A stretch of DNA of 64,000 nucleotides from Streptomyces sp. NBC_00083 (lineage in GTDB: Bacteria > Actinomycetota > Actinomycetes > Streptomycetales > Streptomycetaceae). Positions 31,242-40,299 of the stretch are shown here, one piece after another (positions within the stretch are counted from its first letter, which is position 1; each line of letters opens with the position of its first letter). The stretch spans positions 186,001 through 250,000 of the forward strand of contig NZ_JAPELY010000001.1 in assembly GCF_026343295.1 (NCBI RefSeq), read 5' to 3'. The notes below the pieces were generated by a model, which saw only the letters and a program-made list of their open reading frames with translations, did not search any database and was not told the DNA's origin. The position numbers were made by a program, and so were the translations under genes.

Positions 31242-33824
31242 ATGACTTCCAGCGCACAGCCCGCCGCACCGACCCCCAACTCGATGCGCCGCGCGCTCAA
31301 ACGTGCCAGGGACGGCGTCGCCCTCGACGTCACCGAGGCCGCCGTGCTGCTGCAAGCACGCGGCGCGGACCTCGACGACCTCACCGCCTCCGCCGCCCGG
31401 GTCCGCGACGCGGGCCTCGCGGCGGCCGGCCGCCCCGGCGTCATCACGTACTCCAAGAGCGTCTTCATCCCGCTCACCCGGCTGTGCCGGGACAAGTGCC
31501 ACTACTGCACCTTCGTCACCGTCCCCGGCAAGCTCCGCCGCGACGGACACAGCATGTTCATGTCGCCGGACGAAGTCCTCGACATCGCCCGCCGCGGTGC
31601 CGAACTGGGGTGCAAGGAAGCCCTGATCACCCTCGGCGACAAGCCCGAGGACCGCTGGCCCGAGGCCCGCGAATGGCTCGACGCGCACGGCTACGACGAC
31701 ACCATCGCCTACGTCCGCGCCATGTCCATCCGCATCCTGGAGGAGACGGGCCTGCTCCCGCACCTCAACCCCGGCGTGCTCTCCTGGACCGACTTCCAGC
31801 GGCTCAAGCCCGTCGCGCCCTCCATGGGCATGATGCTGGAGACCACCGCGACCCGCCTGTGGTCCGAGCCCGGCGGCCCCCACTTCGGTTCCCCCGACAA
31901 GGAGCCCGCCGTGCGGCTGCGGGTCCTGGAGGACGCGGGCCGCTCCTCCGTCCCCTTCACCAGCGGGCTGCTCATCGGCATCGGCGAGACGTACGAGGAG
32001 CGCGCCGACTCGCTGTTCGCGCTCCGCCGGATCTCCCGCGCCTACCACGGCGTCCAGGAGCTGATCATCCAGAACTTCCGCGCCAAGCCGGACACGGCGA
32101 TGCGCGGCATGCCCGACGCCGAGCTCGACGACCTGGTCGCTACGGTCGCCGTCGCCCGGCACATCATGGGCCCGGCCGCCTGCCTCCAGGCGCCGCCGAA
32201 CCTGGTGGCGGGGGAGTACGGGCGGCTGATCGGCGCCGGGATCGACGACTGGGGCGGCGTCTCGCCGGTCACCATCGACCACGTCAACCCCGAGCGCCCC
32301 TGGCCGCAGATCGAGGAGCTCGCCGAGAAGTCCGGCGCGGCCGGCTTCGTGCTGCGTGAACGGCTGTGCATCTACCCGGAGTTCGTGCAGCGCGGCGAGC
32401 CGTGGCTCGACCCCCGGCTGCTGCCGCACGTGCGGGCGCTCGCGGACGGCGCGACGGGCCTGGCGAACGAATCGGCCGAGGTGCGCGGGCTGCCCTGGCA
32501 GGAGCCCGACGAGGCCTTCACCGCGAGCGGCCGGACCGATCTGCACCACACCATCGACACCGAAGGCCGCACCGGCGACCGCCGCGACGACTTCGACTCC
32601 GTGTACGGGGACTGGGCCGAGCTGCGCGAGGCCGCCGCCCCCGGCATGGTGCCGTCCCGCATCGACGCGGACGTACGGCAGGCGCTGGCGACGGCCGCCG
32701 ACGATCCGACGAAGCTCACCGACGACGAGGCGCTCGCGCTGCTGCACGCGGACGGCGACGCGCTCGACGCGCTGTGCCGGGTCGCGGACGACGTCCGTAA
32801 ATCGATGGTGGGCGACGAGGTGACGTACATCGTCACGCGCAACATCAACTTCACCAACGTCTGCTACACCGGCTGCCGCTTCTGCGCCTTCGCGCAGCGC
32901 CGCACGGACGCGGACGCCTACACGCTGTCCCTCTCCCAGGTCGCGGACCGGGCCGAACAGGCCTGGGAGGTGGGCGCGGTGGAGGTCTGCATGCAGGGCG
33001 GCATCCACCCCGACCTGCCCGGTACGGCCTACTTCGACATCGCGCGCGCCGTGAAGGAGCGGGTGCCGGGGATGCACGTCCACGCGTTCTCGCCGATGGA
33101 GGTGGTGAACGGCGCGACGCGCACCGGCATGTCGATCCGCGAGTGGCTGACCGAGGCGAAGGCGGCGGGGCTCGACTCGATCCCGGGCACGGCGGCGGAG
33201 ATCCTCGACGACGAGGTCCGCTGGATCCTCACCAAGGGCAAGCTGCCGACGGCGACATGGATCGAGGTGATCCGGACCGCCCACGAGCTGGGCATCCGCT
33301 CCTCGTCCACGATGATGTACGGGCATGTCGACCAGCCCCGCCACTGGCTGGGCCACCTTCGTACGCTGGCGGGGATCCAGCGGGAGACGGGCGGGTTCAC
33401 GGAGTTCGTGACGTTGCCCTTCATCCACACGAACGCGCCCGTGTACCTGGCGGGGATCGCGCGGCCGGGGCCCACGGCCCGCGACAACCGGGCGGTCACG
33501 GCGATGGCCCGGCTCCTGCTGCACCCCCACATTCCCAACATCCAGACCAGCTGGGTGAAGCTGGGGCAGGACGGGGCGGCGGAGATGCTGCGGTCGGGCG
33601 CGAACGATCTGGGCGGGACGCTGATGGAGGAGACCATCTCCCGTATGGCGGGCTCCAGTTACGGCTCGTACCGCTCGGTCAAGGACCTGGTGGCGATCGC
33701 GGAGACGGCGGGCCGGCCGTCGCGCGCGCGGACGACGCTGTACGGGGAGGTGGCGGCGGAGCGGGTTGCGGCGGCCCGCGCGTCGGACGGCCACCTGCCT
33801 GCGCTGCTCCCGGTCCTCGAATAA
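31242..33824 (+). CDS. fbiC: FbiC, 7,8-didemethyl-8-hydroxy-5-deazariboflavin (F0) synthase
   Basis: This 860-residue fusion has two radical-SAM domains. The N-terminal CofG-like half carries the cluster motif [14 protein letters not shown]. The C-terminal CofH-like half carries [14 protein letters not shown]. Together they make F0, the chromophore of coenzyme F420, from tyrosine and a pyrimidine precursor. The fused form is characteristic of actinobacteria. A TATGCT -10 box (31230-31235) ends 6 nt before the ATG, so the mRNA is probably leaderless. Its product is required by the F420-dependent LLM enzymes at 20744 and 29837. Confidence 0.96.
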   Translation: MTSSAQPAAPTPNSMRRALKRARDGVALDVTEAAVLLQARGADLDDLTASAARVRDAGLAAAGRPGVITYSKSVFIPLTRLCRDKCHYCTFVTVPGKLRRDGHSMFMSPDEVLDIARRGAELGCKEALITLGDKPEDRWPEAREWLDAHGYDDTIAYVRAMSIRILEETGLLPHLNPGVLSWTDFQRLKPVAPSMGMMLETTATRLWSEPGGPHFGSPDKEPAVRLRVLEDAGRSSVPFTSGLLIGIGETYEERADSLFALRRISRAYHGVQELIIQNFRAKPDTAMRGMPDAELDDLVATVAVARHIMGPAACLQAPPNLVAGEYGRLIGAGIDDWGGVSPVTIDHVNPERPWPQIEELAEKSGAAGFVLRERLCIYPEFVQRGEPWLDPRLLPHVRALADGATGLANESAEVRGLPWQEPDEAFTASGRTDLHHTIDTEGRTGDRRDDFDSVYGDWAELREAAAPGMVPSRIDADVRQALATAADDPTKLTDDEALALLHADGDALDALCRVADDVRKSMVGDEVTYIVTRNINFTNVCYTGCRFCAFAQRRTDADAYTLSLSQVADRAEQAWEVGAVEVCMQGGIHPDLPGTAYFDIARAVKERVPGMHVHAFSPMEVVNGATRTGMSIREWLTEAKAAGLDSIPGTAAEILDDEVRWILTKGKLPTATWIEVIRTAHELGIRSSSTMMYGHVDQPRHWLGHLRTLAGIQRETGGFTEFVTLPFIHTNAPVYLAGIARPGPTARDNRAVTAMARLLLHPHIPNIQTSWVKLGQDGAAEMLRSGANDLGGTLMEETISRMAGSSYGSYRSVKDLVAIAETAGRPSRARTTLYGEVAAERVAAARASDGHLPALLPVLE

Positions 33825-33825
33825 C

Positions 33826-34310
33826 CCCTTCCCGCGCAGTTCCCCGCGCCCCTGGGTGGGTTGCCCTTGGCAGGGTGCCTGGCATCGGGATCCCTCCCTT
33901 TGGCAGGGTGCCAAGGCTCGGCCTCCTCAGCCCGTCCGGCGTTTGAGGACGAGCGCCCTTAAGGCGCGAACGGGGTCTGGGGCAGAGCCCCAGGCTCCTG
34001 AACCTCAGCCGTCCACAACCCCCGGAGGGTTTCGGGAAGGGGCGGGGTGGGGCATCCCCCGGGGCCTGGGGCGGAGCCCCAGCAACCCCGCCTTCCGTCT
34101 GCGGACCGTGCTGGGGCACCCGCGCAGTTCCCCGCGCCCCTAGTAGGGCACCCGGCGTCGACGCCCGCGACCCGCGCCCACCGCGGCGGAGCCGCGCAAT
34201 CGGCACAGCCCCGCGCCCCGGTAGGGCACCCGGCACCGAGCGACCGCCCGCGCCCACCGCGGCGGAGCCGCGCGAAAGGCACAGCCCCGCGCCCCGGTAG
34301 GGCACCCCGC
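33826..34310 (-). repeat. Streptomyces-type intergenic repeat block 5 (inverted partner of block 2)
   Basis: The repeat family appears here in reverse orientation: GCGCAGTTCCCCGCGCCCCT twice, CCGTCCGGCGTTTGAGGACG, TCTGGGGCAGAGCCCCAG, and two tandem ~75-bp units with CACCGCGGCGGAGCCGCGC (34188-34310). Bases 33927-34234 mirror 23785-24089 at near identity. The phrase GGCAGGGTGCC occurs twice near 33870-33912. The block ends 86 bp before the next start codon, and nothing else is visible in the gap apart from the promoter. Confidence 0.8.
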
Positions 34311-34396
34311 ACCGACCAGCCGCGCACGCGAGTTGGCTGGGAACGGTCGTAAGGGGGGCTTAAGTGGGCGCATTCGTTCAGGTACCGTGCTGCCGC

Positions 34397-35515
34397 ATGA
34401 GCGCAGCCGCATCCGCACCCATATGGGGTCGGGCCGAACAGCAGGACTTCCGTAGTCGCGTACGGGGCTGCCTGCTGGGCGGGGCGATCGGGGACACCCT
34501 GGGTGCCGGTGTCGCCGGGCTCGCGCTGAGCGAGATCCGCGAGCGCCACGGCCAGGACGCCCTCGACGACCTCGTACCGGTGCACGGCCGCGCGGGCGCC
34601 GTGTCCGCGGCCACCCAGCTCACCCTGTTCACCGTGGACGGGCTCATACGCGCCCAGGTCCGCCGCGACACCGGCGCCTGGCACCCGCCCACCGATGTGC
34701 ACCGGGCCCATCTGCGCTGGGCCGCCACCCAGCGCGACTGGGGCCCCGACGAGCGCCGCGAGGACAACGGCTGGCTCGCCCGCCAGGAGTGGCTCTACGC
34801 CCGCCGCGACCCCGCCAAGCCCTGCCTCGTGGGGCTCGGCGACGAGCACATGGGCACCCTGGAACAGCCCAAGAATCCGGCCGCCGACGACCCCGCCGCG
34901 CTCACCCGCTCCGCGCCGTTCGGCCTCCTCGTGGGCTGGGAGCCGCAGCTGGTGCTCCAGCTCGCCGTGGAGTGCGCGACGCAGACCCACGGCGACCCGG
35001 CCGGGTACCTCTCGGCCGGCGCGCTCGCCGTCATCGTGCACGGCCTCGCCCGGGGCGAGTCGATGGACGGCGCCGTCCAGCGGGCCCTCGCGCAGCTTGC
35101 CGTACGCCCCGGGCACCAGCGGGTCACCGAGGCCCTCCAGCACGCGCTCGGCGCCGTACGCCAGGGCATGCCGAGCCCCGCCCTCGTCGCGACCCTCGGC
35201 ACCGGCCGCACCGCCCCCGAGGCGCTCGCGATCGCCGTGTACTGCGCGCTGGTCGGCGAGGACATCCGGCACGGCCTGCTGCTCTCCGTCAACCACGACG
35301 GCCCCTCCGACGCCACCGGCACCGTCTGCGGCAGCCTGCTCGGCGCGATGCACGGCGAGACCGCCCTGCCACCTGCCTGGCTCGCCCAACTGGAAGGCCG
35401 GGCAACGGTACTTGAGCTCGCCGACGACTTCGCGATGGAGATGACCCAGGGGCCCGCCCTGCACGGCCCGGCCGTCAACATGGCGGGCTGGCTGCTCCGC
35501 TACCCGAGGGGCTGA
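34397..35515 (+). CDS. ADP-ribosylglycohydrolase (DraG/ARH family)
   Basis: This 372-residue helical protein starts at ATG 34397 without a ribosome binding site. A TACCGT box (34383-34388) ends 8 nt earlier, indicating a leaderless mRNA. The family motifs are RVRGCLLGGAIGDTLGAGV near the N-terminus and NHDGPSDATGTVCGSLLG near residue 305, whose Asp pair binds two Mg ions. These enzymes remove ADP-ribose from modified proteins or small molecules. No transferase gene is nearby, so the substrate is open. Confidence 0.9.
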   Translation: MSAAASAPIWGRAEQQDFRSRVRGCLLGGAIGDTLGAGVAGLALSEIRERHGQDALDDLVPVHGRAGAVSAATQLTLFTVDGLIRAQVRRDTGAWHPPTDVHRAHLRWAATQRDWGPDERREDNGWLARQEWLYARRDPAKPCLVGLGDEHMGTLEQPKNPAADDPAALTRSAPFGLLVGWEPQLVLQLAVECATQTHGDPAGYLSAGALAVIVHGLARGESMDGAVQRALAQLAVRPGHQRVTEALQHALGAVRQGMPSPALVATLGTGRTAPEALAIAVYCALVGEDIRHGLLLSVNHDGPSDATGTVCGSLLGAMHGETALPPAWLAQLEGRATVLELADDFAMEMTQGPALHGPAVNMAGWLLRYPRG

Positions 35516-35597
35516 AACCACTCGTGCGGGCGAAGGATCGGCTCCGGCGCCGCGTGTCACTCGCGCGCACGCGCGGGCGTTCGTCAGGGTCGTCGTC

Positions 35598-36104
35598 ATG
35601 ACCCCCCTTCCCACGGCCCGTACCGCGCACGGTCGCCGTACCCCGTCGGCCCGCTGGTTCACGGCACCGCTGGTCGCCCTCGCGCTGCTCGGTTCCGGCG
35701 CCGGCACCTCCTCCGCGGCCGTCCCGGCCGACGACGCCGATCACCAGAGTTACGTACAGAGCGAGAACGAGCCCGCCTTCACCGACCCCTCGGCCCGTGA
35801 GGACGAACTCCCGCCGTACGACGCCGGGGAGGCCCAGCAGGCCGTCGACGACATGGTGATGGACGAGGAGGCGGACGAGGAGGCCGACGGGTCGGACGAC
35901 AAGGGGCGGCACTGCCCGCCGTCCCACGACGACGGGAAGGACGGCTCCGAGCGGCAGGGCCGCTACGAGCGCTGGGGCCCCCACCGCGACGAGGCGTACC
36001 CGTCCGAGGGCGGAGAGGGCAGCGGAGGGGGCGGTGGCGGCGACGGCCAGGACGTCCCCGCGCCACCCGGGTACGACGACCCGAACCCGGAGATCGTCGG
36101 CTGA
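35598..36104 (+). CDS. Secreted acidic low-complexity protein
   Basis: This 168-residue protein starts MTPLPTARTAHGRRTPSARW. A signal peptide (WFTAPLVALALLGSGAGTSSA) is followed by a disordered acidic region (VMDEEADEEADGSDD) and a Gly-rich stretch. The end is Pro/Asp-rich (PGYDDPNPEIVG). No domain is recognised; such chains may bind cations. It is convergent with the symporter gene, 8 bp away. Confidence 0.65.
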   Translation: MTPLPTARTAHGRRTPSARWFTAPLVALALLGSGAGTSSAAVPADDADHQSYVQSENEPAFTDPSAREDELPPYDAGEAQQAVDDMVMDEEADEEADGSDDKGRHCPPSHDDGKDGSERQGRYERWGPHRDEAYPSEGGEGSGGGGGGDGQDVPAPPGYDDPNPEIVG

Positions 36105-36112
36105 CGACCGCC

Positions 36113-37684
36113 TCAGTCGCCCGTCGTCACCCTCGTCTCCCCTCCCTCGGGCTGCGCCGGCACCGCCGCCGCGCCGGCCGAACCCGGGCCGTCCCCATCG
36201 GAGTTGATGCGTGCGAGCAGCGCGTCCCGCTCGGGGGTGTCCTCCGGCTTGAGCAGCCCGATCACGACGTACAGGACGAGTGAGATCGCCAGCGGCACCG
36301 ACACCTGCCACTGCAGGGCCACGCCCGCCTTCTGCGAACCGTCCAGGTCGTAGTTGACGAAGAAGAACGCGAGCAGCCCCGCCGCCCAGCTGGTGAGCGC
36401 CGCCGTCGGGCCCGACCTGCGGAACGGCTTGAGCATGCCCAGCATGAACGGGATCGCGATCGGCCCCATGAGCCCCGCCACCCACTTGATCACCACGGTG
36501 ATGATGTCCTTGAAGGCGGGCGAGCTGACCTGCGTGGCGATCGCCATCGACAGGCCGAGGAAGACCAGCGTCGACAGGCGCGCCGCGACGAGCCCCGCGC
36601 GCGAGTCCCAGGCGCGGGCCGACCTCGACAGGACCGGCATGATGTCCCGGGTGAAGACGGCCGAGATCGCGTTGGCGTCCGAGGAGCACATGGCCATGGT
36701 GTGGGAGAAGAAGCCGACGACGACCAGGCCGAGCATCCCGTGCGGCAGCAGCGTCTCGGTCATCAGGGCGTAACTGTCCGATCCGTCCGGCTTCTTGGCG
36801 TGGACGAGCAGCGGCGCGCACCACATGGGGAAGAAGAGCACGGTGGGCCAGACCGCCCACAGGATCGCGGACAGCCAGGCCGAACGGGTCGCCGAGCGCG
36901 CGGAGTCGGTGGCCATGTAGCGCTGGGCCTGGTTCCACATGCCGCCGTTGTACTCGAAGGTCTTGATGAAGAGGAACGCCATCAGGAACGTGACGGTGTA
37001 CGGGCCCGCGGTGGGGTCGGCGTGGCCGCTGGGCAGTTCGTCCCAGACCGTCCACAGCGTGGAGAGACCGTCCAGCTTGCCCATGACGGCGATCAGCATG
37101 GCCAGCCCGGCGAACAACTGGATGATGAACTGGCCGAGTTCGGTGAGCGCGTCCGCCCACAACCCGCCGACCGTGCAGTAGGCCGCGGTGATGCACCCCG
37201 TGATGAAGATGCCCTGGGTGATGGTGATGCCCGTGAAGACGGACAGCAGGGTGGCGATCGCCGCCCACTTGGCGCCCACGTCGACGATCTTCAGGAGCAG
37301 CCCCGACCAGGCGAGGGCCTGCTGCGTGGAGACGTTGTAGCGGTTCTTGAGGTATTCGAGCGGCGAGGCGACGTGGAGCCGGGAGCGCAGCCGATTGAGC
37401 CGCGGCGCGAAGAGTCTGGCTCCGATGCCGATGCCGACCGCGATGGGGAAGGACCACGTCACGAAGGACGTGACGCCGTACTGGTAGGCGATGCCGGCGT
37501 AGCCGGTGAACATGACCGCGCTGTAGCCGGACATGTGGTGGGAGATGCCGGAGAGCCACCACGGCATGCGGCCGCCGGCGGTGAAGAAGTCGGAGACGTT
37601 GTCGACCCGCTTGTGGGACCAGATGCCGATCGCGACCATCACGCCGAAGTAGCCGATGAGCACGGCCCAGTCGAGACTGTTCAT
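36113..37684 (-). CDS. Sodium:solute symporter family permease
   Basis: This 523-residue membrane protein starts at ATG 37684, behind GGGAGGGG. About thirteen hydrophobic helices are visible, beginning LDWAVLIGYFGVMVAIGIW. The family signatures are GGRMPWWLSGISHHMSGYSA near the N-terminus and FSHTMAMCSSDANAISAVFT in the middle. The C-terminal ~50 residues are a hydrophilic tail. SSS transporters import sugars, amino acids or carboxylates with Na+. Organic-acid uptake (MctP-like) is plausible, but the substrate is not readable from sequence. Confidence 0.92.
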   Translation of the reverse strand: MNSLDWAVLIGYFGVMVAIGIWSHKRVDNVSDFFTAGGRMPWWLSGISHHMSGYSAVMFTGYAGIAYQYGVTSFVTWSFPIAVGIGIGARLFAPRLNRLRSRLHVASPLEYLKNRYNVSTQQALAWSGLLLKIVDVGAKWAAIATLLSVFTGITITQGIFITGCITAAYCTVGGLWADALTELGQFIIQLFAGLAMLIAVMGKLDGLSTLWTVWDELPSGHADPTAGPYTVTFLMAFLFIKTFEYNGGMWNQAQRYMATDSARSATRSAWLSAILWAVWPTVLFFPMWCAPLLVHAKKPDGSDSYALMTETLLPHGMLGLVVVGFFSHTMAMCSSDANAISAVFTRDIMPVLSRSARAWDSRAGLVAARLSTLVFLGLSMAIATQVSSPAFKDIITVVIKWVAGLMGPIAIPFMLGMLKPFRRSGPTAALTSWAAGLLAFFFVNYDLDGSQKAGVALQWQVSVPLAISLVLYVVIGLLKPEDTPERDALLARINSDGDGPGSAGAAAVPAQPEGGETRVTTGD

Positions 37685-37995
37685 GTGCCCCCTCCCAGGG
37701 GTCCGCCTTGTGAACGTCGCTGTGCGACGCCTGTGAACTCGGATGCCCTTCGTCAGCACGTCCGGTTCCGCGGTACCCGTGCGGGAGCGGGGACTTCGGG
37801 GATTGAACCCTTTGATGGAGGAGGTGGTCAAGACATCTGATGGTCATGGATATGAACAGCGATCAGAAAGTAGAACGAATTTACTTCGCCTTTGCCTTGA
37901 AGGGTGTTGTCGTGCGCGTGACGGGGGCCACACGATGAGCGGGCACTTCGTCAGGCTCGCGCCCCTCGGGGAGCGAGCGCGCGTACAGAAACGAA
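37685..37995. other. Intergenic stretch, less G+C-rich centre
   Basis: This gap between two minus-strand genes has a centre (37835-37915) clearly richer in A+T than its surroundings. It probably holds the symporter promoter. A plus-strand reading frame of 32 codons (ATG 37840 to TGA 37938) starts MVMDMNSDQKVERIYFAFAL, behind a GGAGGAGGT placed 14 nt away. I cannot support it as a gene. I see no repeats or operator here. Confidence 0.4.
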
Positions 37996-38027
37996 CGACC
38001 GCACGGGATGCGGGTCCCGTGCGGTCG
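37996..38027 (-). terminator. Terminator hairpin after the SDR gene
   Basis: Perfect 13-bp arms (37996-38008 and 38015-38027, CGACCGCACGGGA and its complement) flank a 6-nt loop. On the minus strand a short T-containing tract follows. It would stop transcription from the dehydrogenase gene ending at 38083. Confidence 0.75.
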
Positions 38028-38082
38028 GATGGGTCGGTGTCAGGGCAGGTTCAACTGCCATATAAAGGAAGGTGGTTGGGCG

Positions 38083-38865
38083 TCACCTCATCAGTTCGCC
38101 CGCGTTCACCAGGAGCGACTGGCCGGTGATGGCGCGGGCCCGGTCGGAGGCCAGGAAGACCGCGGCGTCGGCCACGTCGCCGTCCGTGGCCAGCTCCGGC
38201 AGCGCCATCCGCTCGGTGAGCCGCCCGAGCACCTCCTCCTCGGGCACGCCCTCCGTGTGCGCGGTGAACTGGACGTACGCCTGCACCGGCGGCCCCCACA
38301 TCCACCCCGGCAGCACCGTGTTGACCCGGATCCGGTCGGGCCCCAGCTCCCTCGCCATCGAGTACATCGCCGACGTCAGGGCCCCCTTGGAGGCCGCGTA
38401 CGCCGCCTGCCACACCTGGGAGGGCGCCGCCACCGACGACTGCGTACCGATGACGACGACCGAGCCGCCGCGCGCCTTGAGCGCGGGCAGGCAGGCCCGG
38501 GTCATGCGCAGGGTGCCGAGCAGGTTCACGTCGATCACCTGCTGCCAGGTGGCGAAGTCCGCGTCCTGGAGGCCGCCGAAGTAGCTGTCCCAGGCCGCCA
38601 CGTGCACCACCGCGTCGATGCCGCCGAACCGTTCCACCGCCAGCGCGGCCAGCGCCTCGCACTGGGTCTCGTCGGTGATGTCGGTCGGCAGATGGGCGGT
38701 GCGGGCGCCCTCCGGGTCGATCTCGGCCGCGGACTTCGCGAGGTTGGCCGCGGTGCGCGCGCCGAGCACCGCGTTGCCGCCGTCGCGCACGACGGCCGCC
38801 GCGACCTGGTGGCCGAGCCCGGCCCCGACCCCGGAGACGATGACGGTCTTCCCACTCAGCAACAT
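38083..38865 (-). CDS. Short-chain dehydrogenase/reductase
   Basis: This 260-residue SDR starts at ATG 38865, behind GGGAGGCG. Nucleotide-binding VSGVGAGLGHQV, the NNAG position replaced by VHVAAWDSYF, and the catalytic IGTQSSVAAPSQVWQAAYAASKG with Ser, Tyr and Lys are visible. The replacement of NNAG by HVAAW is a variation seen in some catabolic SDRs. It is divergent from the gene at 38948, with operator G between them, so the two probably respond to the same inducer. Confidence 0.92.
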   Translation of the reverse strand: MLLSGKTVIVSGVGAGLGHQVAAAVVRDGGNAVLGARTAANLAKSAAEIDPEGARTAHLPTDITDETQCEALAALAVERFGGIDAVVHVAAWDSYFGGLQDADFATWQQVIDVNLLGTLRMTRACLPALKARGGSVVVIGTQSSVAAPSQVWQAAYAASKGALTSAMYSMARELGPDRIRVNTVLPGWMWGPPVQAYVQFTAHTEGVPEEEVLGRLTERMALPELATDGDVADAAVFLASDRARAITGQSLLVNAGELMR

Positions 38866-38893
38866 CCGGTCGCCTCCCGGCTCTGGCACATTT

Positions 38894-38910
38894 TCTGACG
38901 GAGCGTCAGA
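38894..38910. promoter_or_regulatory. Palindromic operator, site G
   Basis: TCTGACGGAGCGTCAGA is a perfect 7-bp-arm palindrome centred at 38902. It lies between the divergent SDR (38865) and dimeric-barrel protein (38948) genes. Its sequence equals site D over 14 consecutive bases, TGACGGAGCGTCAG plus A. Confidence 0.88.
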
Positions 38911-38947
38911 GTAAGGCGCGTCCGGTGGCGGAGGGAAGGGATGTGGC

Positions 38948-39787
38948 ATGAGCGAGGACACACGGCCCGAGGCGTACGCGGAGCTGGCGTCGGTGGGGCC
39001 CTACGGGGTGCGGCCGGGGCACGCGCTGATCACCATGGTGGAGCCGCACCCGGGCCATGAGTACGCCTACAACCGCTGGTACGAGGACGACCACTACTAC
39101 GCCGGCGCGATGGCCATGCCCTGGATGTTCTCCGGGCGCCGCTGGGTGGCGACGCGGGGGCTCCAGGAGCTGCGCTACCCGGAGAAGTCCGCGATCGCCC
39201 AGCCGGTCGGCGCCGGGTGCTACCTCTCCACGTACTGGATCACCGACGGGCGCTACGACGAGCACATGAAGTGGACCGTCGGCATCAACAGGCGCCTCAA
39301 CCGCGACGGGCGCGTCTACCAGGACCGCACCCACGTCTTCACCTCGTTCCAGGACCACGAGGCGACCGTCTACCGCGACGGAGCGGCGGGCCCCCGCGAC
39401 TACCACGCGCTCGACCACCCGTACGCGGGCCTGGTCCTGGAGGTCGTGGACGCCGAAAGCCCGGCAGCGTGCGGGGAGTTGCTGGAATGGCTGCGTTCAC
39501 GCCGGCTGCCCCGGCGGCTCGCCGGGGGTCCGGCCGCGATGGTGACGGTCTTCGCGCCGACGCCGCTGCCGGGCGACCGCATGTCGTACGTGAAGCAGGT
39601 CGAGGGCGTCGGCACCCGGCTCACGCTGCTCTGGTTCCTGGAGCGGGACCCGAGGGAGGTGTGGGCCGACCACTTCGCCGGGCTCGACACGGAGATCGCC
39701 GGAACCGGCCTGGGGAGGCTGGAGTTGGCGGCGCCGTTCATCCCCACCGTGCCGGGCACCGACCGCTACGTGGACGAGCTGCGGTAG
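38948..39787 (+). CDS. Dimeric alpha/beta-barrel-like protein (EthD-like), unknown reaction
   Basis: This 279-residue protein starts at ATG 38948, behind GGAAGGG. The N-terminal half has ALITMVEPHPGHEYAYNRWY with EDDHYYAGAM, reminiscent of ferredoxin-like EthD/ABM folds that bind small aromatic or polyketide substrates. The C-terminal half repeats the pattern (AAMVTVFAPTPLPG, RLTLLWFLERDPREVWADHF), suggesting an internal duplication. I do not know a characterised homologue. Its operator and divergent SDR partner tie it to the catabolic regulon. Confidence 0.7.
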   Translation: MSEDTRPEAYAELASVGPYGVRPGHALITMVEPHPGHEYAYNRWYEDDHYYAGAMAMPWMFSGRRWVATRGLQELRYPEKSAIAQPVGAGCYLSTYWITDGRYDEHMKWTVGINRRLNRDGRVYQDRTHVFTSFQDHEATVYRDGAAGPRDYHALDHPYAGLVLEVVDAESPAACGELLEWLRSRRLPRRLAGGPAAMVTVFAPTPLPGDRMSYVKQVEGVGTRLTLLWFLERDPREVWADHFAGLDTEIAGTGLGRLELAAPFIPTVPGTDRYVDELR

Positions 39788-39820
39788 CCGGCCGGAGGGG
39801 GCGGGCGCGGCCGGCCCGTG

Positions 39821-39852
39821 CGAGGGGGCGCGGGCATGGCCGAGCCCCCTCG
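39821..39852. terminator. Convergent terminator hairpin
   Basis: CGAGGGGGC (39821-39829) pairs with GCCCCCTCG (39844-39852) around a 14-nt loop, between the plus-strand gene ending at 39787 and the minus-strand DUF397 gene. Confidence 0.55.
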
Positions 39853-39921
39853 GCCGGGACGGCGGGCCAGTCGAGAGGGCTCTTGTCGGTACTGCGGGTA
39901 TCACGATGACGGGTGGCGTGG

Positions 39922-40125
39922 TCAGCTGAGGGAATCCCGGGTCACCTCGGCCACGAACGCGTTCCACGCGCCGGGGGCGAAGCAGATCGAGGGGCCCTCG
40001 GAGACCTTGGAGTCCCGCACAGCGATGGCTTCCATCACGGGGGACTTGACCTCAACGCATGCGCCGTTTCCGGTGGAGTACGAGGACTTGGTCCAGGTGT
40101 CCGTGGCGCCCTGAAGAATTGCCAT
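39922..40125 (-). CDS. DUF397 domain protein
   Basis: This 67-residue protein, MAILQGATDTWTKSSYSTGN onward, has the DUF397 pattern: WTKSSYSTGNGACVEV, VRDSKVSEGP, WNAFVAEV. It is the second DUF397 gene of the window, 174 bp downstream of an XRE/DUF5753 regulator on the same strand. The two probably function together, as in WhiJ-like systems. Confidence 0.9.
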   Translation of the reverse strand: MAILQGATDTWTKSSYSTGNGACVEVKSPVMEAIAVRDSKVSEGPSICFAPGAWNAFVAEVTRDSLS

Positions 40126-40299
40126 GTTCGCTCCGGTTCTTGCGAGTTGGTCGTTCTCGGCCAGCGGTCTTCGTTGGCGTGATCGACGCTACTCGCAGCC
40201 TCCCGGGTGCGGGGCGGCCATTCACTCGACCGGATGGCATATTCCGGTTGGGCCTTCCACCGCGGTACGCGTGGGGTGTACCGTGCCGCGCTTCAGCCC

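Noticed and set aside
23745..34310. CRISPR array in the repeat blocks
   Set aside because: The units vary in length and order, have no constant repeat-spacer periodicity, and no cas genes are near.
37840..37938. A 32-residue plus-strand peptide gene
   Set aside because: The ribosome-site spacing is too long and there is no family match. The A+T-richer bases are more simply a promoter region for the symporter.
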